Notes: a model not told the origin generated them from the letters alone. DNA of 64,000 nt from Archegozetes longisetosus (GCA_018873245.2 JAEMBT020000007.1:3157129-3221128), one strand, 5' to 3'; shown: positions 11,945 to 23,870, counted from the first letter of the stretch. Numbers and translations: made by a program.

Positions 11945-13269
11945 ACGGGTGTATTCTATGAGATTAGTCTGGATTTTAATCAAGACTGTGAGCATCTTAA
12001 TTAGATTTTCATTATTCAATGCATGATTTATAGAATTTACATCATTCATAACTACAAAAACTAATGAACAACATGATAAGGTCCATAGTCAGCACATTTT
12101 CGAAGTTTTTTCTGATGTCCCTGAAATTTCGCTGGACAGCTTTGAAATCCATCTTTAATAGACATCTTTTTATTCTTCCTGACAATTGATCGAGGTTCTT
12201 TGCTTTCCAGTCGTGCTTGTACACTTCTGCTCCTAATTGACCGAAGAAATCTTCGATTGGTCTGCATTGCGGCAGATTAGTTGGGTTCATGCTTTTCATA
12301 ACAAACGGTACTTTGTTTTCCTTTAAATAGTCAATCGTCATTCTCGCATAATGGGAGGGAGCTTTGTCAGGCCAAAACACATATTCTCCATCACTATGAT
12401 ATTTCTCCAAGAATGGAAGTAGAAATTTTCTCAAACAAGTTTGAGAATAAGTTTTTGCATCGATTGCAAGCTTGCTTCTCTTCAGGAAAATTGATGAATG
12501 TCCTCTCTCACTTATGGCAAGATAAATCATTATCTTAGGCTCATATTTTCGCTTAGATTTGAATCTAACATTTGGAGGTGTTGTCTCAATATCATCTGTG
12601 TAAAACTTATCATTTCCTGGCATTTGGGGTTTAGAAAGTGGAAAATAACTTTCATCATCAAGCACGAAAACTTTTTTCTGAAACTTTCGAAGCAACAAAC
12701 GGCATTGTCATCTTACCATCATAATATTTTCGTTATCATAATTTGGACTTCTCTGTTTCTTTCGATATCTAATATTTGTGCATTTCATTAACGTTTTGCG
12801 AATATATGTATAATGACAATTAAATTTTCTTGCAGCATCAAGTAAGGAAACTTTGTCATTATTGTTGAACAACGTGGAAAGTTTGCGAATATTCAGTGGT
12901 GTCATTATCGTGGGTTTAGGTCCACCACCATGCCTTTTCTCATGCTTTCCTCGCTCTTCGTATCTTCTCATGATATAGTAGATTGTACTTTTCGGCAAAA
13001 CATTCTTGAATTGTTGGTAACAATTGAATTTAGCTTTGGTTGGATCGATTGACTTCTCTTTCACATAACAATTTAAAAGGGCTAAATGTGTTGCCTCTTT
13101 TGCAGTCAACATTTTTGCTGTTTACAATCGAGTGACAAATGCGAGACGAATGTTAATCAAAAGAGGGAATTTTAACCTTTAATTTGGCATATATGACTTT
13201 ATGATTGCGCATCATTTGAGTTGCTTTATTTTAATTGTAAACGAGACTAATCTCATAGACTACACCCGT
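11945..13269 (-). mobile_element. Tc1/mariner (IS630-superfamily) element, near intact
   Basis: A 1325-bp element with 26-bp inverted ends (ACGGGTGTA, then T or G, then TCTATGAGATTAGTCT; one mismatch) and TA at both borders (11943-11944, 13270-13271). It lies antisense to, and inside, the FLYWCH codons of the MULE. Joining the flanks with a single TA restores an open FLYWCH frame, so the boundaries are certain. It encodes one transposase on the minus strand. Confidence 0.93.
12042..13112 (-). pseudogene. Tc1/mariner-superfamily transposase with a single in-frame stop
   Basis: A 356-codon frame. The N-terminal part (MLTAKEATHLALLNCYVKEK...) holds helix-turn-helix DNA-binding regions. The C-terminal part has the catalytic acids: KVFVLDDESYF, YVFWPDKAPSHYA and LPQCRPIEDFFGQLG, with 37 residues between the second Asp and the Glu by my count (DD37E-like). 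One TGA codon (12708-12710, minus strand) interrupts an otherwise uninterrupted frame, which suggests recent arrival; it could also be a read error. A diverged version of this family occurs widely in invertebrates. Confidence 0.85.
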
Positions 13270-15534
13270 TAAAACAAGAGTGTTAGTCTATAAAAATAAT
13301 TTATTTAAGATCAGTAGACCAGGAGTTATTTCTTACTGGAAGTGTAAACACGAAATGTGTAGCGCAACAGTTAAATTGATTAATTATGAGCAGAAACTCA
13401 CTCCTATCAATGAGCATCATAGCCATGAACCATCAGATAGTGATTTATTGAAATTGGAAACGAAGTCTCAATTAAAGCGAGCTCTATCGGAAGAATCTCA
13501 CCGGCCAGTCAAACAGATTTACAAAGAAGTAATGAGGAACCGAAATGAAGAATTGAACGGAGTCTACAATGAAGATCAAATTAGCGACGCATTATTTACC
13601 TATGAAAACACTCACTCATTTGCTTATAGGGAACGGAGATCTCAAATTCCAAATTTGCCTAAGACTAGACCAGATATTCAGATAAGTGGTGAGTGGTGTA
13701 AATCATTAAAGAATGAAGATTTCTTATTGGTTAATGACGGAATGGAGAATAAAATATTGGTATTTGGAACCCAACAATTTTTAAAGCTGTTATGCAATAG
13801 CAAATGTGTGTTTATGGACGTTTTTTTCTGCTCCCAAATTATTTTTTCAGCTCTATACACTCCATGGAATATATAAGGTTAGGGTTGGAGATAATGAAAA
13901 TGAAGTGATGGTGCCATTCAGTTACGCGTTGCTACCATCAAAGTCAAAAGAAACTTATATTAGATTATATTTTACTTATAAAAAGTGCTGCTATAAGTCG
14001 AAATCTAGTTTTCAATCCTCCAAACTTTCAAATAGACTTTGAAATTTCGGCGATTCAAGCTATTCAAATATCTTTTCCAAACGCTGATATTCATGGATGT
14101 TTGTTTCATTTTTCGCAATCGCTCTGGCGTAAAGTTCAAAATTTAGGACTAACTATTGCATATCAAGAGAATCAATCTGTAAAGCAAGCGGTCAAAAGAG
14201 TTGCAGCAATGGCATTTTTACCTCTCTATGAGCCATTATTTCAAGAAGTTTGGGAAGCAATTCAAAATGAATCTCCAGAAAATATGCCAGCAATTGATAA
14301 GTTTTTAAATTATGCTTGGAATACTTATTTATCACCAACTGCTAGATTTGAAAAAAATTATGGAACCATTATTATAACTTTGAGAATCGAACGATTAGCC
14401 ATTTAGAAGGATTTCATAATGGGTTGAATCGAGAAATTGGAAAGGCACACCCTAATATATACGAATTCATAGAGGAATCAAGAAATATCAAGAAGATTAT
14501 GAAATCTTAATTTTAAAGTTAAATGATGGTGAAAAAGGTCCACCTAAAATAAAAAAGTATGCCAAAATTAATAACCGAATCAAATCATTAACTGATGCAT
14601 TTAACAATGGAGATAAGTCTGTAATAGGTTTTGTAGATGCAGTTGGATGGAATTTACATTTACAATCACATTCTAAGAGTCAGAATGCAACTCAACTAAA
14701 TCAGGACCATTTCTAATTTGCATCAATACTATATTTAATGAAGATATTCCTTCTTAAATTTCTTATTGACTAAGACTATTCGAACTTTCAATTTTATTAT
14801 AATTCATTTAACTTTTTTATTTTATGTAGAATAAGTTTTAAAAATTGCCACTTCTATTATACTGATTCTGCAAATTAAAATTTCTGCAATTCCAATTCTA
14901 TAGTTTAAATATTCTGTTATTTTCATTCTATATTTTGGGATTCTACAAGTTTTTTTTCTATTTCTCGGCCCATAATCAAACAAAGACCTTTTATTTATAA
15001 AACTTATCTGTTAACTAAGTCTTGTGATCGAACTAGAGAAGAGTTCGCTGATAAATTTGGTACAAAACAACCAACTAATGCGATTATTATTGACATTAAT
15101 GGTATTAATAAGCATGTGTTGTAGAGAAATTTCTAAACACTATTTTTGTATACCACATTAGATTAATAACAGTTCATTTTGATAGACCATATTTTCAGTA
15201 TATGAGTAATTGGTATTACTTGCGATTAAAATATCAAATTATAAAAAGTCTTTAACTGCTTTATATGGGTTTAGTTTTATTTTGGACAATCTGTATGTTT
15301 AATTGAGGTTGTTCCTAATCATTGATGTGAGTACCAAAATGTACTGATCAAAAGCTGTCTAGTGTTATGGAAGATCAAACCTGAGCGTTAACGTACAGTT
15401 TAACAAAACTTAATATCCAAAATAATTTACAATGTTCCAAGAATAGAAATTGATTTATTGAGTCATATTTTCCAACTAGGTTTTAAATCAAAGTAATACT
15501 CTTCAACAATTGAAGAGTAATGTCTCTAAATTTC

Positions 15535-16292
15535 CATAGTTTGTAAAAATGTTAGGCTCACAGGTAAAAAATTTACTTTACATAACTATTCAAATGACCA
15601 TTTCATCGTTAAATTAATTAATTTAAATTAAGGATAATTCATATAAAAGTAAGCATCATCAAACATGTTCCCTCCATTGGCGTACAAACTTGCACACAGT
15701 AATATCTCGATAATTCTATTCAAATGACCATTCGATTATTGTTAAATGAATTAATTTAAATTAAAAATGATTTATATCAAAATAAGCATCATTGTTTAAG
15801 ATGTTCTCTCCATTGGCGCATTGCAATAGTTCATAAGTCTCATGATTGAGATCCTGGCTTCGAATATTAAGATTAACCAATTTATTCATTTTTCGTAGTT
15901 GACCGAAAAATTTTACGCGTACTTTTTATAGCTTTAAAATAGGTTTGAAGAAATTAACAAAATATGTCTTAATTTAGATAATAAAAAATTTAGCTGGAAT
16001 AATAATGAATTTAAATTCAAGTTTTGAAACTGTAAAAAAATGCATAAAGCTTCGCTTGACCACAAAAAATGAATAAAACAGTATTTAATCTATGGATTCG
16101 AAATCAGAATCTCAAGCATGATACTTACTTATTGCAATGCGCCAATGGAGAAAACATATTAAGAAATGATCCTTATTTTCATATGAATTATTCTTGATTC
16201 TAATTATTTAACAATGGTGGAATGGCCATTTTAGTGGAGTCATAGAATAAATGTATCACTTATGAGCCTAACATCTTTTATAAACTATCAGA
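15535..16292. mobile_element. Foldback element with long inverted arms and an internally repeated left arm
   Basis: The left arm (from CATAGTTTGTAAAAATG at 15535) and the right arm (ending near 16290) are diverged reverse complements over several hundred bases. The left arm contains the module CAAATGACCATT...CTCCATTGGCG twice (about 15588-15690 and 15720-15825), the right arm once. No coding capacity. Target duplication not resolved. Confidence 0.7.
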
Positions 16293-16338
16293 ATATAGAT
16301 TTACTTATTAATATGTTATGTTTCATTGTTAGATCAAT

Positions 16339-18038
16339 TCAATTATAGCCATTGACTTTGACCAGGTTTTCAATAGAATCAACAACTTTTGAGAGACTAT
16401 TCGAAGACTGAATCCTTTTTGACATCTTCTCTAATTTAGTCTCTAACTCCTTATTATTCAACAAATTCTCAATACCATTAAGCAATTCTTCATCACTACA
16501 ACTATGAGGATCTAATCTTAGCCCAAACCCAGTTTCATGTATTCTCTGTGCATTATCGTATTGATCGCCAAATAGTGGCAAAACAATCATAGGCTTGCCA
16601 TAAAATAAGGTTTCAGTCAACGTATTATTCCCTCCATGAGTGATAACCAGATCGACAACCGGTAAAACTTGAACTTGAGGTACAGTCTTTTCACCCCACA
16701 TATTATGTGCCAAATTATACTGTTCTGCAAGCGGACCTTTCGACACAATGAACTTGTGCTGAGATTTAGATAGTATTGAAACCAGTCTTTTCATTAGCTC
16801 AACATTTGCTGAACCCATAGAGCCCAATGATAAGTAAATCAATTTTCCAGATTTGTTCTTCAATTTTGGTGGTACTTCAAAACTTTCGTGTTTTTCATTT
16901 CGTTTAAAACAATCAAATCTTTGCCATGTCGACGGTAATTGCCTTATGTCTGTGTAATCTATTTCCTCTGGATACCCATAAATGTTTAGATAAGGCGATG
17001 GACCAATAAATCGGGACTGAGGTAAGGATGGATAGCCCAATGACATTATATAATCGTTATATTGTGACCAAGCTTCTCCTGCTAGACCTTTGAAATTTTC
17101 TTTTATTTCCTTCCATTCGTTTTTGTCTCCGATTGATGGTATACCTAATAATTTAGTTTTTGTTAATTCGGATGAAAATAATTAAGATGGAGCTATCAAT
17201 AAGTAGTGTGCAGATTAAGCCACTACATAGTGCGTAAAAATTCATTTCCACAATCAATAAATATATGACTAAATAATAAAGTAAGACCCTAACTAATATA
17301 TTGCTTCTGATTTGATCAGATTTGATTTATATTTTTCATTTAACTGTCAAATTCACAAATTACGACAATACTTTCATACATTTTCCGCTAAGAAAGAGTT
17401 AAGCTTATTAGGTCATTCTAAAAATTTATTTAACAAACAAATATTTTGAACACACGTAATCAATTCAATAGTTCAAACTGCTTGATAGCAATCACTACAA
17501 TATCAAAGAGAATTTTAAAGAGGAAATATAAATAATTACCGAAACCTGGAGGCGGAAGATTTTCATCATCCTCAGCAAATAAAGGATTAGTGCTTACTAA
17601 CCAAACCCATGGTTTACCAGAATGTACAAGCGATGGATAACACGTAAATCCATCGATTACTATAACGTCCGGCTTATATTTATCAACAATTTCTTTATAG
17701 ACCGGATCTTCTTTCTTAGCTTTATCAATAAACTGAGACATCATTCCTGAATTCATCATCATCTTCATCTTTTCCATCGGTGGTAATGCCATCAAACCTC
17801 CCATGTGCATAAGAAGTTTAGCCCAATATTTGGCCGGATCTTCGTTTGGGTCTCTATTCGGATCCGACATTAGTTCTTCTTCGAATCCATACTTCTTTAG
17901 TCTTCCACCCCATGAGTCATTGATAGCGAAAACAATTCTATGTCCCCTTTCTTTGAGCACTTCTGCCACACCTATACAAGCGTTGACATGTCCGACACCA
18001 TCCATGGGCGCAAAAAGTATCGTCAACTTTTCGGGCAT
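16339..18038 (-). CDS. UDP-glycosyltransferase, bacterial-type mite UGT (copy 2)
   Basis: Exons 18038-17540 and 17144-16339 (minus strand) with a 395-bp phase-1 intron at the position used by all cluster members; 434 residues. The N-terminal acceptor half starts LTILFAPMDGVGHVNACIGV with the catalytic His, and has VIVIDGFTCYPS for the acidic partner. The C-terminal donor half has VDLVITHGGNNTLTETLFYG and PLFGDQYDNAQR. There is no signal peptide or membrane anchor. It is the most diverged of the five full genes (Met-rich stretch MMALPP/MEKMKMMMNSGMM region, GFG rather than SLLG at the splice, a GIPSIGDKNEW start of exon 2), so it probably represents an older branch with a different acceptor range. 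Its donor GTAATT is stronger than the GTTTG of the others. Confidence 0.92.
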
Positions 18039-18039
18039 T

Positions 18040-18717
18040 TTCTTATGGATTTTTCAGCCTTTTCTCGTTTTCAGTACAAGTATTTCAAGTCCTTACGATA
18101 TGCGTTATTCTCTTTTGAAAGTGCAAGTTTTTCTACAATCATAACGTTTTATACTATGATACAACTTATATTAGTTTCGAATTTTATTTTATCTTTTTTA
18201 TTTCATGCATTTTTGGGTAGTTAGTACATAATTAACAGCATAAAGCAATTAATACTGTGCATTCAATTGTGAATAAGCTTATCAATTTTATGATAACGAC
18301 ATATTAAAAATATCACTGATATTCAATGTCATTTGATTAGTATGATGCAATTTGAGGGTAGTTTTAGTCAATTATACATTAACAAGTCTAAATATTAACA
18401 TATATGGCAAATGAACGAACTTATCTTCATTTGACTCAATCTTTATTATGAGATAAAATTTGAAAAATACTTTCGATGTTAATTTTAATTATATATCACT
18501 GACGACATTTAGTAGTGTTTTGTTGGGATTGACACTCAAACAGATTAAGATTTTTTAATGCTATATAATGAATAAACGGAAATATAAGAAAAATATGGAT
18601 ACGAAGCTCCAGAATTGATTAATTAAAATGTAAATTGGTAGAAATTTGTCAAACTTAACGTGAGGTCTTCATTCAATAAATCTTTCTTAAGCATTATATA
18701 AAAGTAAAATAATAAAT
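18040..18717. other. Intergenic, upstream of UGT copy 2
   Basis: No gene or clear repeat recognised; AT-rich. The two plus-strand open frames overlapping 17803-18224 are antisense shadows of the UGT or random. Confidence 0.5.
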
Positions 18718-20535
18718 AGATCTCATATATTTCTATCAATTTGAGACCAATATTTAATAATTTAGCTCAAATTCTAAAAATATTCAGATCGAAAAGAAAG
18801 AGTCAAACACTTGCTTACGGTTTAGGCGTTCTTGTAATTGAAAACACAATTTCTCCAGAATATGGATATTACCCTATTTTACGACCGGTGAGACGCACTC
18901 GTAGATAAGGCACAGCAAAAATTTTCAAACTTAAACTTTTGATTAAACATATAAGTCGCACATGAAAACAATAGTCATTAAAAAACAAACGAACTTAAAT
19001 AAAAGTTTATCGGTACTATACTTAAAAAATTTTAGAAAGTTGAAGCACTTTCCAGTTTTAACTTAAAAATTGTATAATAAAGTTGATTGTCTTATGTCAT
19101 CCACAAAATAACGTTCACATATTCACATGTCTTATTTATCTTTTAAGTGAAATCTGTTGAACATAAAAGTTTCAAAGATAAATTTTAACCTTGTATTGAA
19201 TATTTGTTATAAGTGTATAAGTCGTTCTGTTTATACCAGGTCGTTCAGAAAGTTTTAAAGTGCAAGCGTCTTATCAAAGAAAAATTGATCTCGAGTCGGT
19301 CATTGAATTAGTTATTATTTCAAACCTAAAACCTATTATTTTCATCAAAGTCGAATTAATAGTTTTTATTTTTTAACAATTTAAACTTCGACTCAACATA
19401 ACTTTCCAAATATTTTAACGGATCTCAGTCGAGAGTACGTTCAGAAAATTGTTGAGTCGTAGGGTTTAAATTGTCACAAAATAAAAACTATTAATTCGAC
19501 TTTGAGGAAAATAATAGGTTTTAGGTTTGAAATAATAACTAATTCAATGACCGACTTTCGATAAGACGCTTACTTTAAGACCTAAGTGTTTTCCCAGCTT
19601 TTGCAAAAATATTCACTTTCCTCTCACTAAAAACGCATCTTATCGACCTAAAATAGGGTAATTCATATAATTAATGATAATCTATTAATACTTATCAATA
19701 TAATTGAAACCTCACCTCAAAAATGCGCGGCATAGAAAATATAGCATAATATATTATAAGTCAAAACTGAAAAGCAATGTAACTGCACACATAATCCGAT
19801 ATTACTAACTTATAGTTCTTATATAAACTTAGTCATTCATAAGAAAAGTATCTATTAAACTAAATTCATACAGAGCTGAGATTTTGAGCTTTTTTAAATT
19901 TGAACTATGATTAGTTTTGTTTGAATTTGTCTCTTATTTGAGATTATTCGCTTGAAACTACAGCTTTATTAAACTTTTACTTGTATCCTAGATAATTGTT
20001 TCCACTTCAATTTTTCATATGAGGCTTTACCTGAAAAATATATGGTTTAGAAAACTAAACGGTGTACTAGTATATGAAAAGTTATTATTAAGAAAACTAC
20101 TAGCCGAAATGTGCGTAAATGTTTAATAGATATAAAGTTGTAATTACAAACAAAATATCTCAAATAGTGAATAGACAAATTCGAACAAAACTAATCGTAA
20201 GTCAAATAAAGAAGAGTTCAAAATGTATTATCCTAGCTCTGTGTGAATTGTATTCAATTAATACTTGTTATGAATGACTAAACTTTGATAAGAAATATAA
20301 CTTAGTAAAATCTAATTATGCGTGCAGCTACATTGTTTTCAGGTTTCACTCTATATATATTGTTTCATTTATTCTGTCGTACATTTTTGAGGTAAGGTTT
20401 CAGTTGTGTTTTACAGTGATAAAAATGTTTAAACCATAAGCAAGTATTTGACTCTTCGTCGATCTGAATATTGCGAGAATTCGAGCTAAACTATAAATAT
20501 GGGTCTTCAATTGATAGATATATATGAAATTTATA
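18718..20535. mobile_element. 1.8-kb imperfect palindrome (foldback element)
   Basis: The outer arms match as reverse complements, for example ATATTCAGATCG plus GAGTCAAACACTTGCTTA at left (18780-18820) against the complement at 20436-20475. Matching continues after an insertion (AAACCTCACCTCAAAAATG at 19707 against the complement near 20390, and CTTAGTCATTCATAAG at 19827 against 20270). Each arm is about 500 bp, with the centre near 20030-20090. No open frame. It lies between UGT copy 2 and a truncated UGT. Confidence 0.75.
18866..19665. mobile_element. Second foldback nested in the left arm of the palindrome
   Basis: Ends are inverted (ATTACCCTATTTT at left, AAAATAGGGTAAT at right). Inside, a further inverted pair of about 95 bp (19313-19400 against 19465-19550; motif AACCTAAAACCTATTATTTT) forms the stem. 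The right arm of the outer palindrome lacks this block, which marks it as a later insertion. Confidence 0.7.
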
Positions 20536-20699
20536 TTGTTTTTTATTTATTGAAAATTTTGAAATGAGACTAATGTTCTCACATTTTTCATAGATTAAAC
20601 AAGTTTATTACTGAAAAATTGCTTTGAATTAGTTTAAAAAAGAAATTAAGAAAATTCCTAAATTAATTCAAAATATATTGATGTTAAATCACTTTTTTG

Positions 20700-21157
20700 C
20701 TATTTAACTAAAGCTTCAATAAGTTTTACAATATTTGATTTAATTTTTGAAGACTGAATTCTTTGAGACATTGTTTTCAATTTTGCGGCAAGATTCTCGT
20801 CATTTAACAATTTATCAATACTTTCAAGTAATTCAAATTCTGTACATTCATATGGATCTAACCTAATACCGAATCCCATTTCCTCAATTCTCTGTGCGTT
20901 ATCATATTGGTCAGCAAATAAAGGCATTACAATCATTGGTTTACCGAAATACAAGGTTTCAGTAAAAGTATTGTTTCCACCATGAGTCATAACAAGATCT
21001 ACAATCGGTAAGATTTTGATTTGAGGAACAATTCTCTCACCCCACATATTGTCAGCTAAATAGTATTGTTCATGAAGTGGACCTTTCGATACAATAAAGC
21101 GATGTTCCGATTTTGATAATATTGAAACCAATCTTTTCATGAGCTTAACGTCTATTA
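20700..21157 (-). pseudogene. Truncated UGT, C-terminal donor-binding part only
   Basis: The minus-strand frame gives DVKLMKRLVSILSKSEHRF through LIEALVK, including LVMTHGGNNTFTETLYFGKP and PLFADQYDNAQR, with no stop in about 150 codons. Homology ends abruptly near 21157: the rest of exon 2 and all of exon 1 are missing, replaced by unrelated sequence. The frame is open, so the truncation is fairly young, but without the acceptor half it cannot be an enzyme of this class. Confidence 0.9.
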
Positions 21158-21358
21158 ACAGTAATTACTGCATTTACTTGAACTAAAGATTTGCTTAATT
21201 TTAAGTTTATGATCTAACTAATTAAATTATGTTGATTTCAACTTATTTAGCTATCAAAACGCACTAACTTTTATGCCTACAAATTCTATTTCGCAAGTAT
21301 GTCTCTAAATAGATTTTATGGATAGAAGTTAATTGTAGTGCAAAATCTTATCTGAAAG

Positions 21359-21662
21359 TAGGGTGACCATCCACCCAGTTCTTGATTTTTTAATCGATTT
21401 CTGACTGAAAATTCTATAAATCCATTTCCTTCAAAAAAAATTATAAACTAGACAAAAATGCAATTTTTCTGGATTAATACAGTATTTCAACAGAGTAAAG
21501 GCTGAATCACCAATAATTTACTAAATCTGATGAGTTTAAGATCAGATAAACAATATATAAGACCATTTTCGTGCAATTATTAAAATATTTAAAGCAAAAT
21601 ATTTCTGTAAGGGCTTAATAACTTGTATCTAGTTCCCAGTCCGTCAAAAGGTGGTCATCTAA
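21359..21662. mobile_element. hAT-type MITE
   Basis: A 304-bp element starting TAGGGTGACCATCCACC and ending with a diverged complement (GGTGGTCATCTAA), flanked by a perfect 8-bp duplication TCTGAAAG (21351-21358 and 21663-21670). Non-coding. Confidence 0.85.
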
Positions 21663-21938
21663 TCTGAAAGTATACTATAATAAATCTCAACCTCATAATT
21701 AGGCTTCTACGAGAAAAATCTTAACTTCATTTTACGCCAACAGTAAACAAATTTCATTGTGAAATAAGCTGTGAATCTTACGAGGGAAGTTCGGGACTAT
21801 GTAATAACCGATTTCAAAAATATTTTTATGGCATAAATAACATATCATATGATGTTTGAAAAGGCACATAAAAAAGGCTGACCGCTAGGCACTCACAAGT
21901 TATGACCACTCAAAAAGTGATTTTCTATAGCTTATTAC

Positions 21939-23870
21939 TAAGGTCGCGACTTTGGTGAAAAATAATATCTTTAACTAAGTTCTATATCGAGTCAGGAGTT
22001 AAGTATGTGTTCGAATCACATAGAAACAAGTCATTCTGCACCTACACATTATTTCACATTAGCTCACATTTCACTCTTTAGTTCACATTCTTTGTGAACT
22101 TTCCATATTTTGTACAAAATATAGAAATTCACCCCAAATTATTGTTTTGCATTCATTTGCAATTTTTAAGTTTAAGCAAATTTTGTGTTATATTTTCTGT
22201 GATTTAAAAATGCCAAAAACTAAACCAAATAAGTCAACAAAATTAAAAGAATATGTGAAGAAGTTTGGCGATGTATTTACAACTGATGGCAAAGTATTGT
22301 TTTGTCAGGCATGCAATAAAGAGGTCAGAAATACTGAGCGAACGTATGACATCGAGAGACATGTGGGCTCACAAACACATTCAAATGCATTAAAGCATAT
22401 TAAAGCTAAACAAGAATTCATCAGTACATCAATGGTAAAAAAGTCAGACTATAACTATAAATTAGCTGTCGCTCTAATAGGAGCAGATATCGCTCCCGAA
22501 AAGTTGCGCAACGAGTGGTTTTGTGATTTCCTCGAAGAGTTCACAAATCATAAAACTCCTGATTCGACAACAATACGCAAAAATTACTTAAACGACATCA
22601 AAAACGAAGTAAATTTATAATTAATTTTGTTTTAAATTTAATTAAGAGTTGTATTACAGGTTATGTCAAAAATAAAAGTTGAGTTAAAGGATAAATATAT
22701 TTGGCTCTCTATTGATGAATCTGCAGATTCTCGTCAGAGATATCTCGTCAACATTATAGTCGGCCCAATGGACATAGAAAATACATCAAAGCGTTATTTA
22801 CTAAAAAGTTCATTTATATCTCGGAATAATTCTGCTGAAATGTGTCAAACTCTTAACGACGCCTTAAATACTCTTTTTGATGGTAATATACAGTACAGTA
22901 AGGTTTTGCTTCTTCTGACAGATAGAGCCAAATACATGTTGAAATTGGGAAAATTAATGCAACAAATGTACCCTAAATTGGTTCATCTCACTTGTTTGGC
23001 ACATGCTTTGCATAATGTGTCCGATAGTATAAGAGGGTATTACAAAGATGTGAACAAACTAATTAACGCGGGAAAAGAAATGTTCTCAAAAAGTCAGAAA
23101 AGAATAAATGAGTTTAAACTACATGCGCCAAATTTAGCTATACCACCAAAACCGATTCTCACAAGATGGGGAACGTGGCTATCTGCAGCGAAATATTACG
23201 CTGAACATTACGAGACTATTAGCACTGTATTTAAAAAGTTTGATATTGAAGACGCACAATGTATTAAAGAGGCGCAGGAATGTCTTAAAGAGCCGGCATT
23301 AATAAACCAATTGTCATATATTAACGCTCACTTTACTAGTCTTGTTGATGTGATAAGCATTCTAGAATTCAGAGATCTTCAAATAAGTGAGAGCGTAGGA
23401 CTCATTGAACAGACACGAGAAAAATTAGGATCACTCGAAGGAAATTCGGGAAAAATTGCGTATCAAAAGCTCGAAAGTGCTTTAAACGAGAATCCTGGTT
23501 ATTCTACAATCAAAATATTGCACGAATATTAAACGGGGATGAAAGCGTTAAATTAGATATTGATTTAGCAGCTAACGAAAGATCACTATTCCGATACGCG
23601 CCTGCAACAAATTGTGATGTTGAAAGAAGTTTTTCGCAATATAAATACTTTTTTCGCTCAAATCGTACGCGTTTACTCGAAGAAAATCTCAATGATATGT
23701 TCTTTACTCATGTAAACTTAAATTTGCTACGAAAAAGTGATGGTTTTGTCAATTTCTTGAAAAAATAGAGACATTTTTGGTTCACATTTTTAGTTCACAT
23801 TAGACTTGTTTTTGTTTCACATTTTTAGATCTAAAAATGGTATTTTAAGTTCACAAAAGTCGCGACCTTA
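21939..23870 (+). mobile_element. hAT transposon
   Basis: Ends TAAGGTCGCGACTTT and its complement (21 bp, one mismatch), flanked by the 8-bp duplication CTTATTAC (21931-21938 and 23871-23878). The intact opposite arm of the surrounding foldback shows the empty site with one CTTATTAC. It encodes a transposase on the plus strand. Confidence 0.95.
22210..23768 (+). pseudogene. hAT transposase, one frameshift
   Basis: Start at ATG 22210 (MPKTKPNKSTKLKEYVKKFG). A BED-like zinc finger follows (VLFCQACNKEV, then IERHVGSQTH). A 51-bp intron (22609-22659) joins KNE to VMSKIKVELKDKYIWLS in frame. Catalytic-domain motifs are WLSIDESADSRQ, LLLLTDRAKYM, HLTCLAHALHNV and ILTRWGTWLSAAKYYAEHY. The C-terminal dimerisation domain reads CDVERSFSQYKYFFRSNR and ends at TAG 23768. 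A single one-base frame change near 23500 separates the last ~90 codons from the rest; otherwise there are no breaks, so the element is young. Confidence 0.9.

Larger units (their letters stand above)
11911..14716 (+). pseudogene. MULE transposase with N-terminal FLYWCH zinc finger, broken
   Basis: The frame opens at ATG 11911 (MSDFKILQITN), is split by the mariner insertion, and resumes at 13272 (KTRVLVYKNNLFKISRPG, then SYWKCKHEMCSATVKL, a FLYWCH finger). Downstream come VPFSYALLPSKSKETYIRLYF, GCLFHFSQSLWRKVQNLGLT and a C-terminal stretch ending near 14716, which match MULE transposases. Besides the insertion I see about four frame changes, near 13820, 13975, 14355 and 14485, so the copy is dead. 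It is a plain DNA transposon gene and says nothing about host function. Confidence 0.8.
11602..14977 (+). mobile_element. MULE (Mutator-like) element with FLYWCH domain
   Basis: Imperfect inverted ends of 50 bp or more (GGTGATGGGCCG at left, its diverged complement CGGCCCATAATC at right, followed by TAGAAT-like motifs) are flanked by the direct repeat AAACAAAG (11594-11601 and 14978-14985), close to the 8-10 bp duplications MULEs make. The inside encodes a decayed FLYWCH plus MULE transposase, and a complete Tc1/mariner element has landed in it. Confidence 0.85.
11423..15293. mobile_element. Outer TA-flanked transposon holding a MULE and a mariner
   Basis: Ends are inverted copies of CAGATTGTCCAAAATA plus about eight further matching bases, with TA on both sides (11421-11422 and 15294-15295). 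Only about 490 bp belong to this element itself (11423-11601 and 14986-15293); the rest is a later MULE insertion. No transposase of its own is recognisable, so it is a non-autonomous Tc1/mariner-type element. Confidence 0.75.

Noticed and set aside
15845-15890. tRNA-like motif (TTCGAAT with flanking pairing), possible SINE head
   Set aside because: It lies inside a foldback arm and recurs as its complement in the other arm; no acceptor stem or A box can be folded.
17803-18224. Plus-strand frames overlapping UGT copy 2
   Set aside because: Antisense shadows of the UGT exon and its upstream region.
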